From: Calliphora vicina
Lineage: Eukaryota; Arthropoda; Insecta; Diptera; Calliphoridae
Direction: 5' to 3'
NCBI RefSeq assembly: GCF_958450345.1
Contig: NC_088780.1
Location: 169,242,726-169,306,725, forward strand
Length of the DNA stretch: 64,000 nucleotides
Part shown: piece after piece, positions 12,442 through 23,345 of the stretch
Layout: every line of letters starts with the position of its first letter
Numbering within the stretch: position 1 is the stretch's first letter
Translations under genes and position numbers: made by a program
The notes under the pieces: model-generated
Database searches by the model: none
What the model saw: the letters and a program-made list of their open reading frames with translations, nothing else
What the model was told of the DNA's origin: nothing

Positions 12442-13029
12442 ATAAACACTACCAAGTTTCCGAATTGTATTGCAAAATATTGTATATTTAACTTTTCAGG
12501 ATATATGGGAGTTATATGAGTCCTTGAGCCAATTTATTAATACTTAATACTCATAGACCTACAATAAAGCCATTCGTTATATGATAACAAATCACTGTGG
12601 ATCTCTCCTGTTTGAACTAATGCTGTATGCCTTTGAATATTTTAACAGAACTGCATACTGTGTTCTATCAACATTTACTTAAATAACTTGTATTTTATAA
12701 TGAATGACACTTCATTTTCCAGATGAGGATGGATTTAATTTATATTCGTGAGACAGTCTAATGCATATTACATTCGTTAATATTTACAGAATATGCTAAA
12801 AATGTGGAGTTCTACACTCATACATAAGTATTTATTTACTTATTTACTGTATTCAATGTGAGGTTGTTTGCTCTTCATACGATTCAAATACATAAAGTCC
12901 TTGAAGTTGAGATTAGAATTAATGTTCAAAGACTAAAACTTTTGCTGTATTTTAACTATTAGACGAGAGACGTCTGATAAATGTAGATTTGTTAGTAATA
13001 TAGAACCATTACGTAAAAATCCATGGCGC
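12442..13029. other. AT-rich background
   Basis: No gene, structured repeat or transposon motif recognised. Confidence 0.45.
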
Positions 13030-13420
13030 TTAGGTAATTCTCTGTATTTGTTGGGAGCAAAAAGGACCTATCTATTATGAGCTGCTGAAATCGGACCAGA
13101 CCATCACAGGGAACTTGTACCGAACACAAATGATGCGTTTGAAGTGAACATTGGCCGAAAAACTCCCAGAATATGCAGCCAGACATGAAAGCGTAGTATC
13201 ATCATGACAACGCTCGGCCACTTGTTGCAATACCTGTTCAAAAGTATTTAGAATATAGTTGTTGGGAAGTTTTGACTTACCCGCTTTGTAGTGCAGACCT
13301 TGCCCCGTCCAACTACTATTTGTTTAGATAGATTGAGAACGCTCTCTCTGGGATACGCTTCACTTCAGAACAGAGTATCCGAAATTGGCTTGATTCGGAT
13401 AAGGATAAAAATGTTTCAAA
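13030..13420 (+). pseudogene. mariner transposase fragment
   Basis: Plus-strand translation across frames gives 'YYELLKSDQTITGNLYRTQM', 'LAEKLPEYAARHES' and a C-terminal block with 'CPVQLLFV' and 'SLWDTLHF', matching the middle and C-terminal part of the mariner at 7673-8524. Several stops and indels; no complete element ends. Confidence 0.7.
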
Positions 13421-13654
13421 ATAACAACTAAAAATTTAAAAATTTTACTCCCAAAATATGTATCTCGATTACTAATTTATGTACATAGACAATGGAAATC
13501 AAATTAAAATCTTCTTAATATCAAATGAAAACAAATTTCAACGATGTATTTAACTGAATAGAAATTCGAACCGACAATGGGTTAAAATCGTGTTATAAAA
13601 ACTATTTTATAACCCGATTATTATTTTTTATATTTTTTAATGCGAAAATTTGCG

Positions 13655-13770
13655 AATCGTTAGAGGCGTTATATTTTCTTTTAATTTCTTACACTAAACC
13701 AAATAAAAACAATCTTTGGATGATTTTACTATAAATAAAATTTAATAAAAAAAAATAAATACAAAATATA
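13655..13770 (-). repeat. family F fragment, reversed
   Basis: 'AGGCGTTATATTTTCTTTTA' and 'TTTCTTACACTAAACCAAAT' match, in reverse, the right part of the element at 41325-42949 (around 42610-42710). Confidence 0.55.
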
Positions 13771-13840
13771 TATTCACAGAAAAAAATTACGACAAATCAA
13801 TTGTCATATTAAATACCAAATTCGTCAATACAATTATTTG

Positions 13841-14420
13841 TATATCCTTCGCCATGAGTGGCAAGGGTATATATAAGTTTGTCATTCCGTTTGTAATTTC
13901 TACATTTTTCATTTGCGACCCCACAAAGTATATATATTCTAAATCGTTATAGATAGCGGAGTCGATATAGCCATGTCCGTCTGTATGTTGAAATCAACTT
14001 TCTGAAGCCCCCAAATAACTTACATACACGAATGATACATCAATATCTCCGAAATTCATCCGGCTCGTTTGCTATTTAAAATCGAGAAAATCGGTCCACA
14101 AATCATTAATATAGACAATATGGATATCTAATGATAGACCTGTGCAACGACGTATATAATACCATAGTAAGACCATGGGTCAAAATCGGAAAAAATATTT
14201 TTTAACCCGAATTTTTTTTTTCACCAAAATTTTTTTTCACTAAATATTAAAAACTAAAAAAAAGTTATTAAATTAAAAAAAAAATTAAACAAAATTTTTA
14301 AAAAACAACTGGAAAAAATAAATTTTGTTTACCTAAAAATATTTAAAATTTTTATTTTAAAGTATATTTTGGTAAAGGGTATATAAAATTCGTCACAGCC
14401 GAATATAGCTCTCTTACTTG
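13841..14420 (+). mobile_element. DINE-1-like element, family A, copy A3
   Basis: Starts with a mutated stem-loop (TATATCC...GGGTATA), contains 'GCGACCCCACAAAGTATATA', 'AGCCATGTCCGTCTG', and ends 'GGGTATATAAAATTCG...CTTACTTG'. About 580 bp, noncoding. Immediately upstream (about 13796-13840) is 'CACAGAAAAAAATT', the start of what looks like a MITE end similar to that at 18013, cut off by this copy. Confidence 0.7.
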
Positions 14421-14570
14421 TTTTAATTGAAAAGGCCAACAACCGATATTGTAAATACAAAAAATAATTTTGTTGATACAAATTGTTAAAACTTAACAAA
14501 TATTTTTAAATAACTAGTCTGTTTATTGAACAAATAATATGTTAACAATCAACTATTAAATTTTAACAAT

Positions 14571-15189
14571 GGCCCATAATCATAGTCAAACACTAAAGTC
14601 GGTTCTTTTTAAAAACAACTTTAAATTAAAAACCCGCTTTATATTATTTCCCAACTATAGTCAAAATCAAAGTATGTTTTAAATTGAACCGACTTTAACT
14701 GGTTGTCACCTCAAATGTAGAAAATGTTTTCATACAATATACAACGAAATACAGACAAGTGGCACCGCTGAACAGCTGACATTGAAAATTAAAACAAAAA
14801 CCAAAAAAGGTAAACAATAAAATTAACCGGGACAACTAAAGAAAACAAGTTTTTGTTGTGGTGGAAAAATGGAAAAGATAAGATTAATATCATATTTAGA
14901 ATATTTTGGTACTAATTTTATTGATAACTGTTCAATAATTGCAAAATCTCTCCCAAATTCTTGTAACTTAATTTTACATTTTTTTACTTTTTGCAGAACT
15001 TTTTTACATGGCGAAGAACAGCTGATGCTGTTGAGTTAATAACAGCTTCAGCTTGTTTTATATTTACTGTCGACTTTAACGTCAAAAATATACTTTAACT
15101 TGTCTATGGTAGACCTAAAGTCCACTCTTAAGTAAAGACGACTTTATTTCTATTAAAATATACTTTATTTCTGACTATGATTATGGGCC
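14571..15189. mobile_element. MITE with GGCCCATAATC termini
   Basis: Perfect 18-bp terminal inverted repeats, GGCCCATAATCATAGTCA at the left and its complement at the right, with looser inverted similarity further in ('AAAGTCGG' and 'CGACTTTA' phrases). Direct AAT flanks both ends (14568-14570, 15190-15192), suggesting a 3-bp TSD. Noncoding. GG-initial ends and 3-bp TSDs recall PIF/Harbinger elements, but those prefer TTA/TAA, so I leave the superfamily open. Confidence 0.7.
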
Positions 15190-15192
15190 AAT

Positions 15193-15711
15193 GTGTTTGT
15201 CATATTAAAAAATTATACATATTGTTAGTCGTTAATTACATTTTCTACGATGTATTTATAATAACTACATACTCAATTGACCTTTATATACTAAGAAAAA
15301 AAAACAATATAAGGTTTCTTTTAATTATGCGATGGTTTTCTAACACAAACATTCTACTTCACTGGTTCCACGTACACTAGTCCGTCCGATTTTTATTATT
15401 GGAGTTTTTGTACATTTGATGGCCGGATTACTTGAGATTGAGACAGAGTTAGTCTTCGCTTCGAGTACCTGAATATATTCCTACATGAATGAAAAGTTTA
15501 TACATTAGATATTGATTATAATCTTGGAAGGACAGAAACTGCACCAGCACGCTACGGATGTTATTCAAGGAATCTCCATCTCTGCCAAAAAATGACGTCG
15601 GAGATTGCATGTAAGGGAACGTTTTCACTCTTTCAAATCCTGTAGAATGAATATTTCTTTTAAAGATTCTATGTCCAATTTTTTCGCTTGATAAGTACAA
15701 GAATATGATTA
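15193..15711. other. background
   Basis: No recognisable element or supported gene. An 83-codon minus-strand open frame (15449-15700) has no recognisable motif and is not called. Confidence 0.4.
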
Positions 15712-15966
15712 AAATTCGCCAATATTCTATTTTCCCGGTTTTTCTTTATATCTCAGCCATTTGTGGGCCGATTTTGTCAAGAATTCTCTACATATTGATG
15801 TATGAATCATGTATGTAAGTTATTTGGGGGCTACGGAAAGTTGATTTCAACGGACATGGCTATATCGACTTCGCTATCTATAATGATTTGTGGGGTCGCA
15901 AATGTAGAAATTACAAACGGAATGAGACACTTATATATACCCTTGTCATTCATGGTGAAGGGTATA
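15712..15966 (-). mobile_element. DINE-1-like element, family A, copy A4 (truncated)
   Basis: Ends at the right with TATACCC...GGGTATA (15941-15966) and contains 'GATTTCAACGGACATGGCTA' and 'TGGGGTCGCAAATGTAG'. The AT-rich half and the ATTCGGC hairpin end are absent. The flanking LTR scrap (15967-16061) is the same as the one beside copy A5 at 17705. Confidence 0.7.
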
Positions 15967-16061
15967 ATAACAGCGAAACTATACATTGTCTGATCTGCAA
16001 CTCGCTATTACTATTTATACACACAGTGCCATCTTCTAGTAGCTACAACCAGCCGTTACAG
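15967..16061 (-). repeat. LTR fragment joined to DINE-A
   Basis: Reverse complement of the LTR start at 17569-17704: 'CAGTGCCATCTTCTAGTAG' and 'TATTTATA' (reversed TATA box). Its outer part ends at 'CCAGCCGTTACAGA', followed by a short (ATTA)n tract. Confidence 0.65.
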
Positions 16062-16140
16062 ATTAATTAATTAATTAATTAAACAAATTGTTACATAGTT
16101 TAACTAAAAGCTAATAATTTTTTTAATCACTTAAGAACTT

Positions 16141-16413
16141 TTGTCATTTTTTTCTGTGTTCGGTTTCAATAAACAATTTGATAATAGCAAAAAAACAATC
16201 AGAGTCAAATTCATTTCATACTACATGCTAATTGGGAGGCTTAGTTTTCACCGTCATCTTAGCCTAAAACATACTAATTTAATTAAAAATATAGTCAGTT
16301 TAAACTCTTATTTTTGGCCTTAAAATCATCTTGAAAAAAGTTTCAAGGGTTTTTATTTTTTCAGTTGTGGTAGTCATTCTCGTGGAATTGCCCATATAAG
16401 TCAATAGTAGGAG
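16141..16413 (-). repeat. family F fragment, reversed
   Basis: Reverse match to the left part of the element at 41325-42949: 'GAAAAAAGTTTCAAGGGTTT', 'TCTCGTGGAATTGCCCATAT', 'CAATCAGAGTCAAATTCATT'. It includes the GGGCAATTCCACGAGAAT terminus. Confidence 0.7.
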
Positions 16414-17568
16414 TACCAAAATAAACAAATTTTAAATTAATTTATATTTTACGGTTTTGCAACTACTTTTCTAAAGTATTATTTTTTTAATTGCCAGGCA
16501 TTTAAGCCAACTTTTTGCTGAGTTGTAACAAGTTACCACAAAAAATATTAAATTAAATACAAAATGTTACTTTTTAATGAAAATACACTTGTCAACCTAA
16601 TTATCTCCTTTTGGGTCAAAAAGAACATAGATATATGTATATACATCCACATAAAAAGAGAATAATGTGATACTTGAATGAAAACAAAAATAAATCATTA
16701 TACAATCTCTTTTTTAGTGTGTTTTTTTCTAATTATAATCTTTTTTAACATTAGCATTTGTTTAACCATTTTAATAATTTATTTAACCAGTTTATAAATA
16801 TTTTTTGATGTCATTGTTGTTGTTTTATACACTCTTGTTTATTTCTGTGGTTGGCAAAATGTTCGGTCAACAACATTTGTTTATTATTGACAATCTAAAT
16901 ACGACGAGAGAGTAAAAGTGCACAGCAACAGCAGCAACAACAACACCAACAATGAACAAATTATTATGCGGGAATTTAATTAACTTAAATGTTGTAAAAT
17001 ACAAACACTAACACTAACACCAACACCCAGAAACACAGACACTGATACATTTACATGCCACAAAAAGGATCTGTGATAAAAAATGATGACCTAAAGTTGT
17101 TGCTGCTTTTGCGAAGGGCACAAGGAAACCAAATTAAATGGAAAATGTTTTATTTCAAATTATAAACACATCTTAATGAGCAATAACAAACAACCAAATG
17201 TTGACCTTTTCAGTCCAAGCAGTCGTTGGGTTAAAAATTGTAAATTAAATTTGTTTTTATAAAAAATAGATTATAATGTATTTTTACCTTAAAACTGTTT
17301 TTCACTTTTTTATTTTATTTTATCTGCAGCGCTTCACTGCAAAAGAAAAACTGAATTTAATTTTCACCTGGTTTACATTTGTTGCAGCAATGGAACAGAA
17401 AAGTGCAAAAAAGTTGTTGTACAAAACACGCAAAAATATAATGATGCGAGAGAAATTTATTTATATTTTCATTCAAAGCACGATGGGATTGATTTCTTAA
17501 ATACTATACACGATAGGAAAGAAAACCTTTAGAATATCGATAAAGGATTTCCTTCTTTAATAATATAT
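16414..17568. other. background
   Basis: Looks like single-copy AT-rich DNA with CAA/CAG-rich microsatellite character at about 16920-16950. No gene or element recognised. Confidence 0.5.
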
Positions 17569-17704
17569 TGTTACGAAATTGCCTTATCAATTCGAATTTA
17601 ACGGTCTGTAACGGCTGGTTGTAACTACTAGAAGATGGCACTGTGTATATAAATAGTAACAGCGACTTGCAGATCAGACAGTGTATAGTTAATATCGCTG
17701 TTAT
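17569..17704 (+). repeat. LTR 5' fragment joined to DINE-A
   Basis: Begins TGTTACGAAATTG after ATAT, like the solo LTRs, but is a diverged subfamily ('GGCTGGTTGTAACTACTAG', 'GATGGCACTGTG', TATATAAATA). It is cut off by DINE-A copy A5. The same LTR/DINE junction occurs reversed at 15967. Confidence 0.65.
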
Positions 17705-18843
17705 TATACCCTTTACCATGAATGGCAAGGGTATATATAAGGTTCTCATTCCATTTGTAATTTCTACATTTGCGACCCCACAAATTGTTATAGATATCGA
17801 AGTCGATATAGCCATGTCCGTCTGTCCGTCTGTATGTTGAAATCAACTTCCCGTAGTCCCCAAATAATTTACATACATGATTCATACATCAATATATCGG
17901 AAATTCTTGACAAAATCGGCCCACAAATGGCTGAGATATAAGGAAAAAACCGGGACAACTTCGATTTTGGCCAATTTTTGATCTATATCTGGATTACTAA
18001 GTCATTAATATACACAGAAAAAACTATTTCTTAAACCGTTTCAATTCAAATATTTGTCACATATTGAACTGGTTTCAATTATTTCATAATTAAATCAAGT
18101 ATTCATTTGCTCAAAAACAAAATTTCTTGATATTTTCTATTGAATTTTGAGTTTTGAATTTGATTATTTTAACAATTGAATTTACAATTTTCGTTATTGG
18201 TTGAATTTCAAATACAAAAATTATTGAATAGATAATTTTCGTAATTGAAAACACATTTTTGTTATTTTTTGTGTTTCAATTACGAAAATTATCTATTCAA
18301 TAATTTTTGTATTTGAAATTCAACCAATAACGAAAATTGTAAATTCAATTGTTAAAATAATCAAATTCAAAACTCAAAATTCAATAGCAAATATCAAGAA
18401 ATTTAGTTTTTGAGTAAATGAATACTTGATTTAATTATGAAATAATTGAACCAGTTCAATATGGGATAAATGTTTGAATTGAAATATAATTTTTTCTGTG
18501 TACACAATATGGATATCTAATGATAGATATTTCAAAGTTCATTGCAACGATGTATATATGGCTATAGTAAGTTGGACCTACAATGGGTCAAAATCGGGAG
18601 AAATATTTTTTAAATCGAATTTTTTGTTCATCAACAAAAATTTTTTTGCCATATCTTTTTAAAATAAAAAAAAAAAAATTAAAAATAAAAAAAAATTAAA
18701 TTTGGAAAAACAATTTCGAAAAAAAAAATATTAAAAAAAAACAAAAATTGATTTTTGTTTACCTAAAACATATTTAAAAAAAAATCATTTTAAAGTATAA
18801 TTTGGTAAAAGGCACAGCCAACAGAATATAGCTCTCTTACTTG
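17705..18843 (+). mobile_element. DINE-1-like element, family A, copy A5
   Basis: Starts with TATACCC...GGGTATA, contains 'GCGACCCCACAAATTG' and 'CCGTCTGTCCGTCTG', then the family's 'AATATGGATATCTAATGATA' block and A-rich filler, and ends 'GCTCTCTTACTTG'. A 488-bp palindromic MITE with its TA duplication sits at 18013-18500. Comparison with 14105-14130, where this point is uninterrupted, shows the empty site. Confidence 0.75.
18013..18500. mobile_element. palindromic MITE, TA target (Tc1/mariner-type)
   Basis: Arms of about 235 bp are near-perfect inverted copies, from CACAGAAAAAAC... to ...ATTTTTTCTGTG. TA flanks both ends (18011-18012, 18501-18502), and the interrupted DINE-like sequence continues on either side, which fixes the boundaries. 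Noncoding. TA duplication fits a Tc1/mariner-mobilised MITE. Confidence 0.85.
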
Positions 18844-18944
18844 TTTTTTCCTTTATTTTATGACACAAGACAATATGATTCCGTTACTATATGTTGTGAT
18901 TTCTTGTCATTTTTTATTTAGCTTTGTTGCGTTCGTTACTATTG

Positions 18945-21903
18945 TTGTTAGCCAAGTGTTCGCTGGCCGTCCCCTTCTGCTGCCTTGCGGGTTTCATTTC
19001 TGTGCAGCTCTGGATATACTTTTGATGGGCTTACGGAGTGTATATTGGGCAGACATTTCCATTTTCTTCTCTTGATTTGGTATTCGATGGGTGTTTCTTT
19101 GGTTTTCCTCCAAAGGTCTGTATTGGTAATTGTGTTCTGCCAGAGTATGTGACATATAATTCTTGAAATTTGTTGATTTGCGTTTGTACTTTGCATTTGT
19201 ATTTGTAATCAGCCAAGTCTCACTTCAGCGGTGATTTTTATAGTTGCTGAAGGCCATATGTATTTTAATGTTTCAAGCGCTGTTCACTTCAAGTCGTACA
19301 GCTTTAGAGAGAACTGAAAGATCATTCAATTTGCTTTGCCGTGTTTGTGGGAGTGTAGACATTAGAGTGCTCCAAGATTGTATGGACGAAAAAAACTTTC
19401 TAGGTACAGGCCGCCCCCCCCTCTAGAATTGTTCTATGTATTGTAGAAACACATTGTGTAAAATATTAACTGGTGGCGCAATGACGCTGAAGTTTTGAGG
19501 TGCATTTACAATGGGAAAATATGCAATTTTTTCAGTTTTTGTAAAAATTTTGCCATTAAATAATGACTTTTACAATTTAATTTAAAAGAATCGAAATGTG
19601 TACGTAATTGTCGTTATAATAAGATATAAAAGACAAAAATTGGTGAAAAAATGTTAAAGTTATTAAAAAATCGCCAGGCCATTAACGTGTCTCAGGCCAC
19701 TAGAACAAGAAATTTATGAACAAAATTAACATATTTTGAGAAATATTAAAATAAAAGCTTATTTTTACTTAAAATATATCCATATTTACTTGTATATGAG
19801 TTTTTGTCCTCGTAGGATACCGTTAACCTATTCTCAGGTATGACCAACAAAATTAAATTTTTTTAACGGCAGTTTCAAAACTCCAATTTCAAATTTTTAA
19901 AAATTTTGTTAAACAAATTTCAGAATTTTTTGATCATCACATGGGGATTTATTGACAACATAATAGGGAATAAAAATGTGAAAAAAGTATGTCAATACCT
20001 CCTATAGTTTTTCCGTACCTGCGATATAAATTTTGCGATTTTCGAGAAAAACTAATTTTTTGGCCATATTTTGGGGAATGACCAAAATTTCCTTACTGTA
20101 ATGATTTTTAAGTAAAAGCTATTCAGAATAATATAGTCCAGGTAGTTTTAAATATAGTCTGAAAGTTTTACTAAAATCGGAAAACTTTAACCCTTAAATC
20201 GTGAAGGTCAAAGGTCAAATTTTTCAATATTTGGAATTTCTCATGGAAAGATAGCGAAATATTATATATTTTTGGGCCGATTTTGATGAAACTTACGAAA
20301 AATATAAAATGGAGTCTAGTATTCACAATAACAGTACAAAAATGGAAATTAACCCTTAATAATATATAATATTTCGCTATCTTTCCATGAGAAATTCCAA
20401 ATATTGAAAAATTTGACCTTTGACCTTCACGATTTAAGGGTTAAAGTTTTCCGATTTTAGTAAAACTTTCAGACTATATTTAAAATTACCTGGACTATAT
20501 TATTCTGAATAGCTTTTACTTAAAAATCATTACAGTAAGGAAATTCTGGTCATTCCCCAAAATATGGCCAAAAAATTAGTTTTTCTCGAAAATCGCAAAA
20601 TTTATATCGCAGGTACGGAAAAACTATAGGAGGTATTGACATACCTTTTTCACATTTTTATTCCCTATTATGTTGTCAATAAATCCCCATGTGATGATCA
20701 AAAAATTCTGAAATTTGTTTAACAAAATTTTTAAAAATTTGAAATTGGAGTTTTGAAACTGCCGTTAAAAAAATTTAATTTTTTTGGTCATACCTGCGAA
20801 TAGGTTAACGGTATCCTACGAGGACAAAAACTCATATACAAGTAAATATGGATATATTTTAAGTAGAAATAAGCTTTTATTTCAATATTTCTCAAAATAT
20901 GTTAATTTTGTTCATAAATTTCTTGTTCTAGTGGCCTGAGACACGTTTATGGCCTGGCGATTTTTTAATAACTTTAACATTTTTTCACCAATTTTTGTCT
21001 TTTATATCTTATTATAACGACAATTACGTACATATTTCGATTCTTTTAAATTAAATTGTAAAAGTCATTATTTAATGGCAAAATTTTTACAAAAACTGAA
21101 AAAATTGCATATTTTCCCCTTGTAAATGCACCTCAAAACTTCAGCGTCGTTGCGCCACCAGTTAACGTTATCCTATCATCCTAATATTTTACACAATGTG
21201 TTTCTACAATACATAGAACAATTCTAGAGGGGGGGACGGTCAAAATTCACAATTTTATTTTTTTGGAGCACTCTAGTAGACATATGTTGTCCGCAAAATC
21301 GAGATCCTCTAAATGATTGTGCGAGATTTCAAACTATTCATCTCCTTTTTTGGCTAATCTCAACCATAATATTGTCCAAGGTAACCTGCAAATAGTAAAG
21401 GCGATAAAGGACATCCCTATTTCACACCAGCATTTGTGGTGAATGCTTCACTATTGTTTCCATCGTGTCGGATTTTGATCATGGCATTGTCATACATACA
21501 TTTAACAGTTCGATTATGATTCGCTTGTTCATCACGTAGGTAAACCTTGCTCAATAGGTTTCAAGCTACTACTATTGTCACCATCACCTTATATATTAAG
21601 TTTAGAAGTTTAGTACCCCTCCAATTGCTACAATCACTTAGATCTCCTTTTTTAGGAACCTGTTAACCACTCATTTGGGAACCTTTCACTTTGCCAAGCC
21701 TCTTTGATGAATGGCTGAATAATTTCAGCTGATAAGGTGATTGCGTTCATGATCTCATCCAAACTCGGGAGATTGATGTTTATGGCTTCTGTTAAAATCA
21801 AAGTTCTCTTCGTTGTGTTACTAATTTTCTCAAAGTGCTCTTTCCACCTTCTGGTTTGTTGTTCTACAGTAGTAAGTAGTTGCCCGTTGCAGTCTCTATC
21901 ATA
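18945..21903 (-). pseudogene. non-LTR retrotransposon reverse transcriptase, interrupted by a hAT-like element
   Basis: Dead reverse transcriptase on the minus strand. From 21903 downward the translation gives 'RRWKEHFEKISN', 'INLPSLDEI', the 'KKGDLSDCSNWRG' phrase (with stops or frame changes), 'GVK*GCPLSPLLF' (a stop where the family has Q), and 'LEDLDFADN', which is the FADD-type catalytic box with its second Asp changed to Asn. It is broken there by the element at 19363-21275. It resumes with 'SHKHGK' and then, after a deletion, the C-terminal block 'TNTDLWRKTKETPIEYQIKR'. The C-terminus matches the fragment at 9071-9595, so both belong to one group. Confidence 0.8.
19363..21275. mobile_element. 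long-hairpin hAT-like element, 1.9 kb
   Basis: Termini TAGAGTGCTCCAA (left) and its exact complement (right), flanked by the perfect 8-bp duplication GTAGACAT (19355-19362, 21276-21283). Both features fit the hAT superfamily (YARNG ends, 8-bp TSD). Almost the whole element is two inverted arms of about 905-914 bp (19363 to about 20267, about 20362 to 21275) around a loop of roughly 95 bases. The arms share blocks such as 'GATTTAAGGGTTAAAG' and 'GTAGGATACCGTTAACC'. No transposase is encoded, so it is nonautonomous. Shares arm sequence with 48895-51330. Confidence 0.85.
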
Positions 21904-21904
21904 T

Positions 21905-22359
21905 CCATCATAAAATAACTAATTTGAGGAGTTTTTTTTCCTGTCAGTAAAAAACTTCTTTGAGGAGGTTTATTTTTTCCGTCAGAAAATAAAACTCTTT
22001 TCGTTAATTTTAAATTGTTTTAAGTATATTTCTTTATTGAGTCTATCTGATATAATGTGTGTAGTAATTATATGTTTAATAAAAAAACAACAACAATTTA
22101 ATAATAGGAATCAAACAATAGCTTTTTTATTTTAATGACAATTTATTCAATTGCAATGCAAGGTGGTTTACAAATTGTAATGATCTGACCATCAGCAAGC
22201 TTTAGGTAGCAATTTACATAAAATGAGTTTTATTTTCTGACGGGAAAAATAAAACTCCTCAAATGAATTTTATTTTCTGTCGGAAAAAATAAACCCCTCA
22301 AATGAGTTTTTTACTGGCAGGAAAAATAAAACTCCTGAAATGAGTTATTTTTATGACGG
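21905..22359. mobile_element. MITE with modular terminal repeats
   Basis: Left CCATCATAAAATAACTAATT and right, reversed, CCGTCATAAAAATAACTCAT. The right arm is built of roughly 40-base modules, each of the form TGAGTTTTATTTTCTG-CGG-AAAAATAAAACTCCTCAAA, repeated about three times with variation; the left arm has about two. Noncoding. It abuts the 5' side of the reverse transcriptase pseudogene. No clear TSD. Confidence 0.6.
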
Positions 22360-22431
22360 CTATTTAAAAATATTTTTTAAACAGTTACATGCATGGATGG
22401 ATGGATAGATGAATTTTTATTTTTAAAGTCA

Positions 22432-22575
22432 CAATTTCATAGAGAAAGAAATCACGCGACCTCATTTTATGGTGATTCCAAAAATCACTCACGAAAAAGT
22501 TATTGAAATTTCAAAATAAAACTGTTTTTGCGTAGTTATTATATGTTCGGTCTTGAGCGACTATACCTTCTCACT
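22432..22575 (+). repeat. DINE-1-like family B, terminal fragment
   Basis: 'ATTTTATGGTGATTCCAAAA', 'TTATATGTTCGGTCTTGAGC' and 'CTTCTCACTT' match the right end of the element at 414-1711 (about 1543-1705). Confidence 0.6.
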
Positions 22576-23037
22576 TCATTTCTTTGGGGTTATGTGAAGT
22601 CAAGGGTCATCTTCAGAAAGCCAGTTATGATTCAAGACTTGAAAGCCATCTACAGCGAAAAACATTATCTTTAAAAAGTAAATGTCAGAGACATCGGTCC
22701 CACAGTGCATCACGATACACTTTTGACATTCAGAAATTTTTATATGTTTTCTGTGTTCACATACATACAAATAAAAATAAAAATATGTGTTTAACCTTAA
22801 TGTGTGTGTGTGTGTGAGCAAGTACGAGTGTTAAAGAAATACATTATGTATGATTAAATATAAAATAAGTATGTGTTTGTAAGTATAAACGTGTATTTTT
22901 ATCTGTAAATGGATTTAAGTTGATGTCATAGCAACCATAAAATACACACTAGCACACATACAAATTCAACAGTTTAACATGTATTGGTGCCCACACAGAC
23001 ATTCACAAATGTAACTCCTTAGCTGTATAATGTACAT
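22576..23037. other. background with (TG)n
   Basis: A (TG)n run at about 22800-22816. The open frames crossing 22584-22821 on both strands have no supported homology. Otherwise AT-rich sequence without recognised features. Confidence 0.45.
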
Positions 23038-23337
23038 TAGGATGGCCCCGTTTTTATGTTCCCAACTAAAATTGATGTTTATAAAATCCTTATCCTTTTT
23101 GATGAAGGATAAAAATTTCCTTTTTTTAAGGTTTTTTTTTTAATATTTCTCTCGAAGGAAACATACAAAATATTGGTATCATGTGAAAAGTCTTTGAATT
23201 TTCAAAAATATACAAAGTTTTGACGTTTTCAACCTTTCATCCAGCTCAGCAAATACTGAACCCAGAACAGACATTTTGAGAAACGGTATCTTCGAATGAA
23301 TTAAACATTTATTATATGTTTTTGTGTGGCCACCCTA
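23038..23337. mobile_element. hAT MITE, 300 bp
   Basis: Ends TAGGATGGCC (left) and, reversed, TAGGGTGGCC (right), flanked by ATGTACAT (23030-23037) and TTGTACAT (23338-23345), an 8-bp duplication with one mismatch. Fits hAT by ends and TSD length. Noncoding. Confidence 0.75.
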
Positions 23338-23345
23338 TTGTACAT

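Noticed and set aside
22584..22821. Overlapping 70-77 residue open frames that at first suggested a transposase end
   Set aside because: No motif could be placed with confidence and both strands are open over the same stretch, partly through the (TG)n run.
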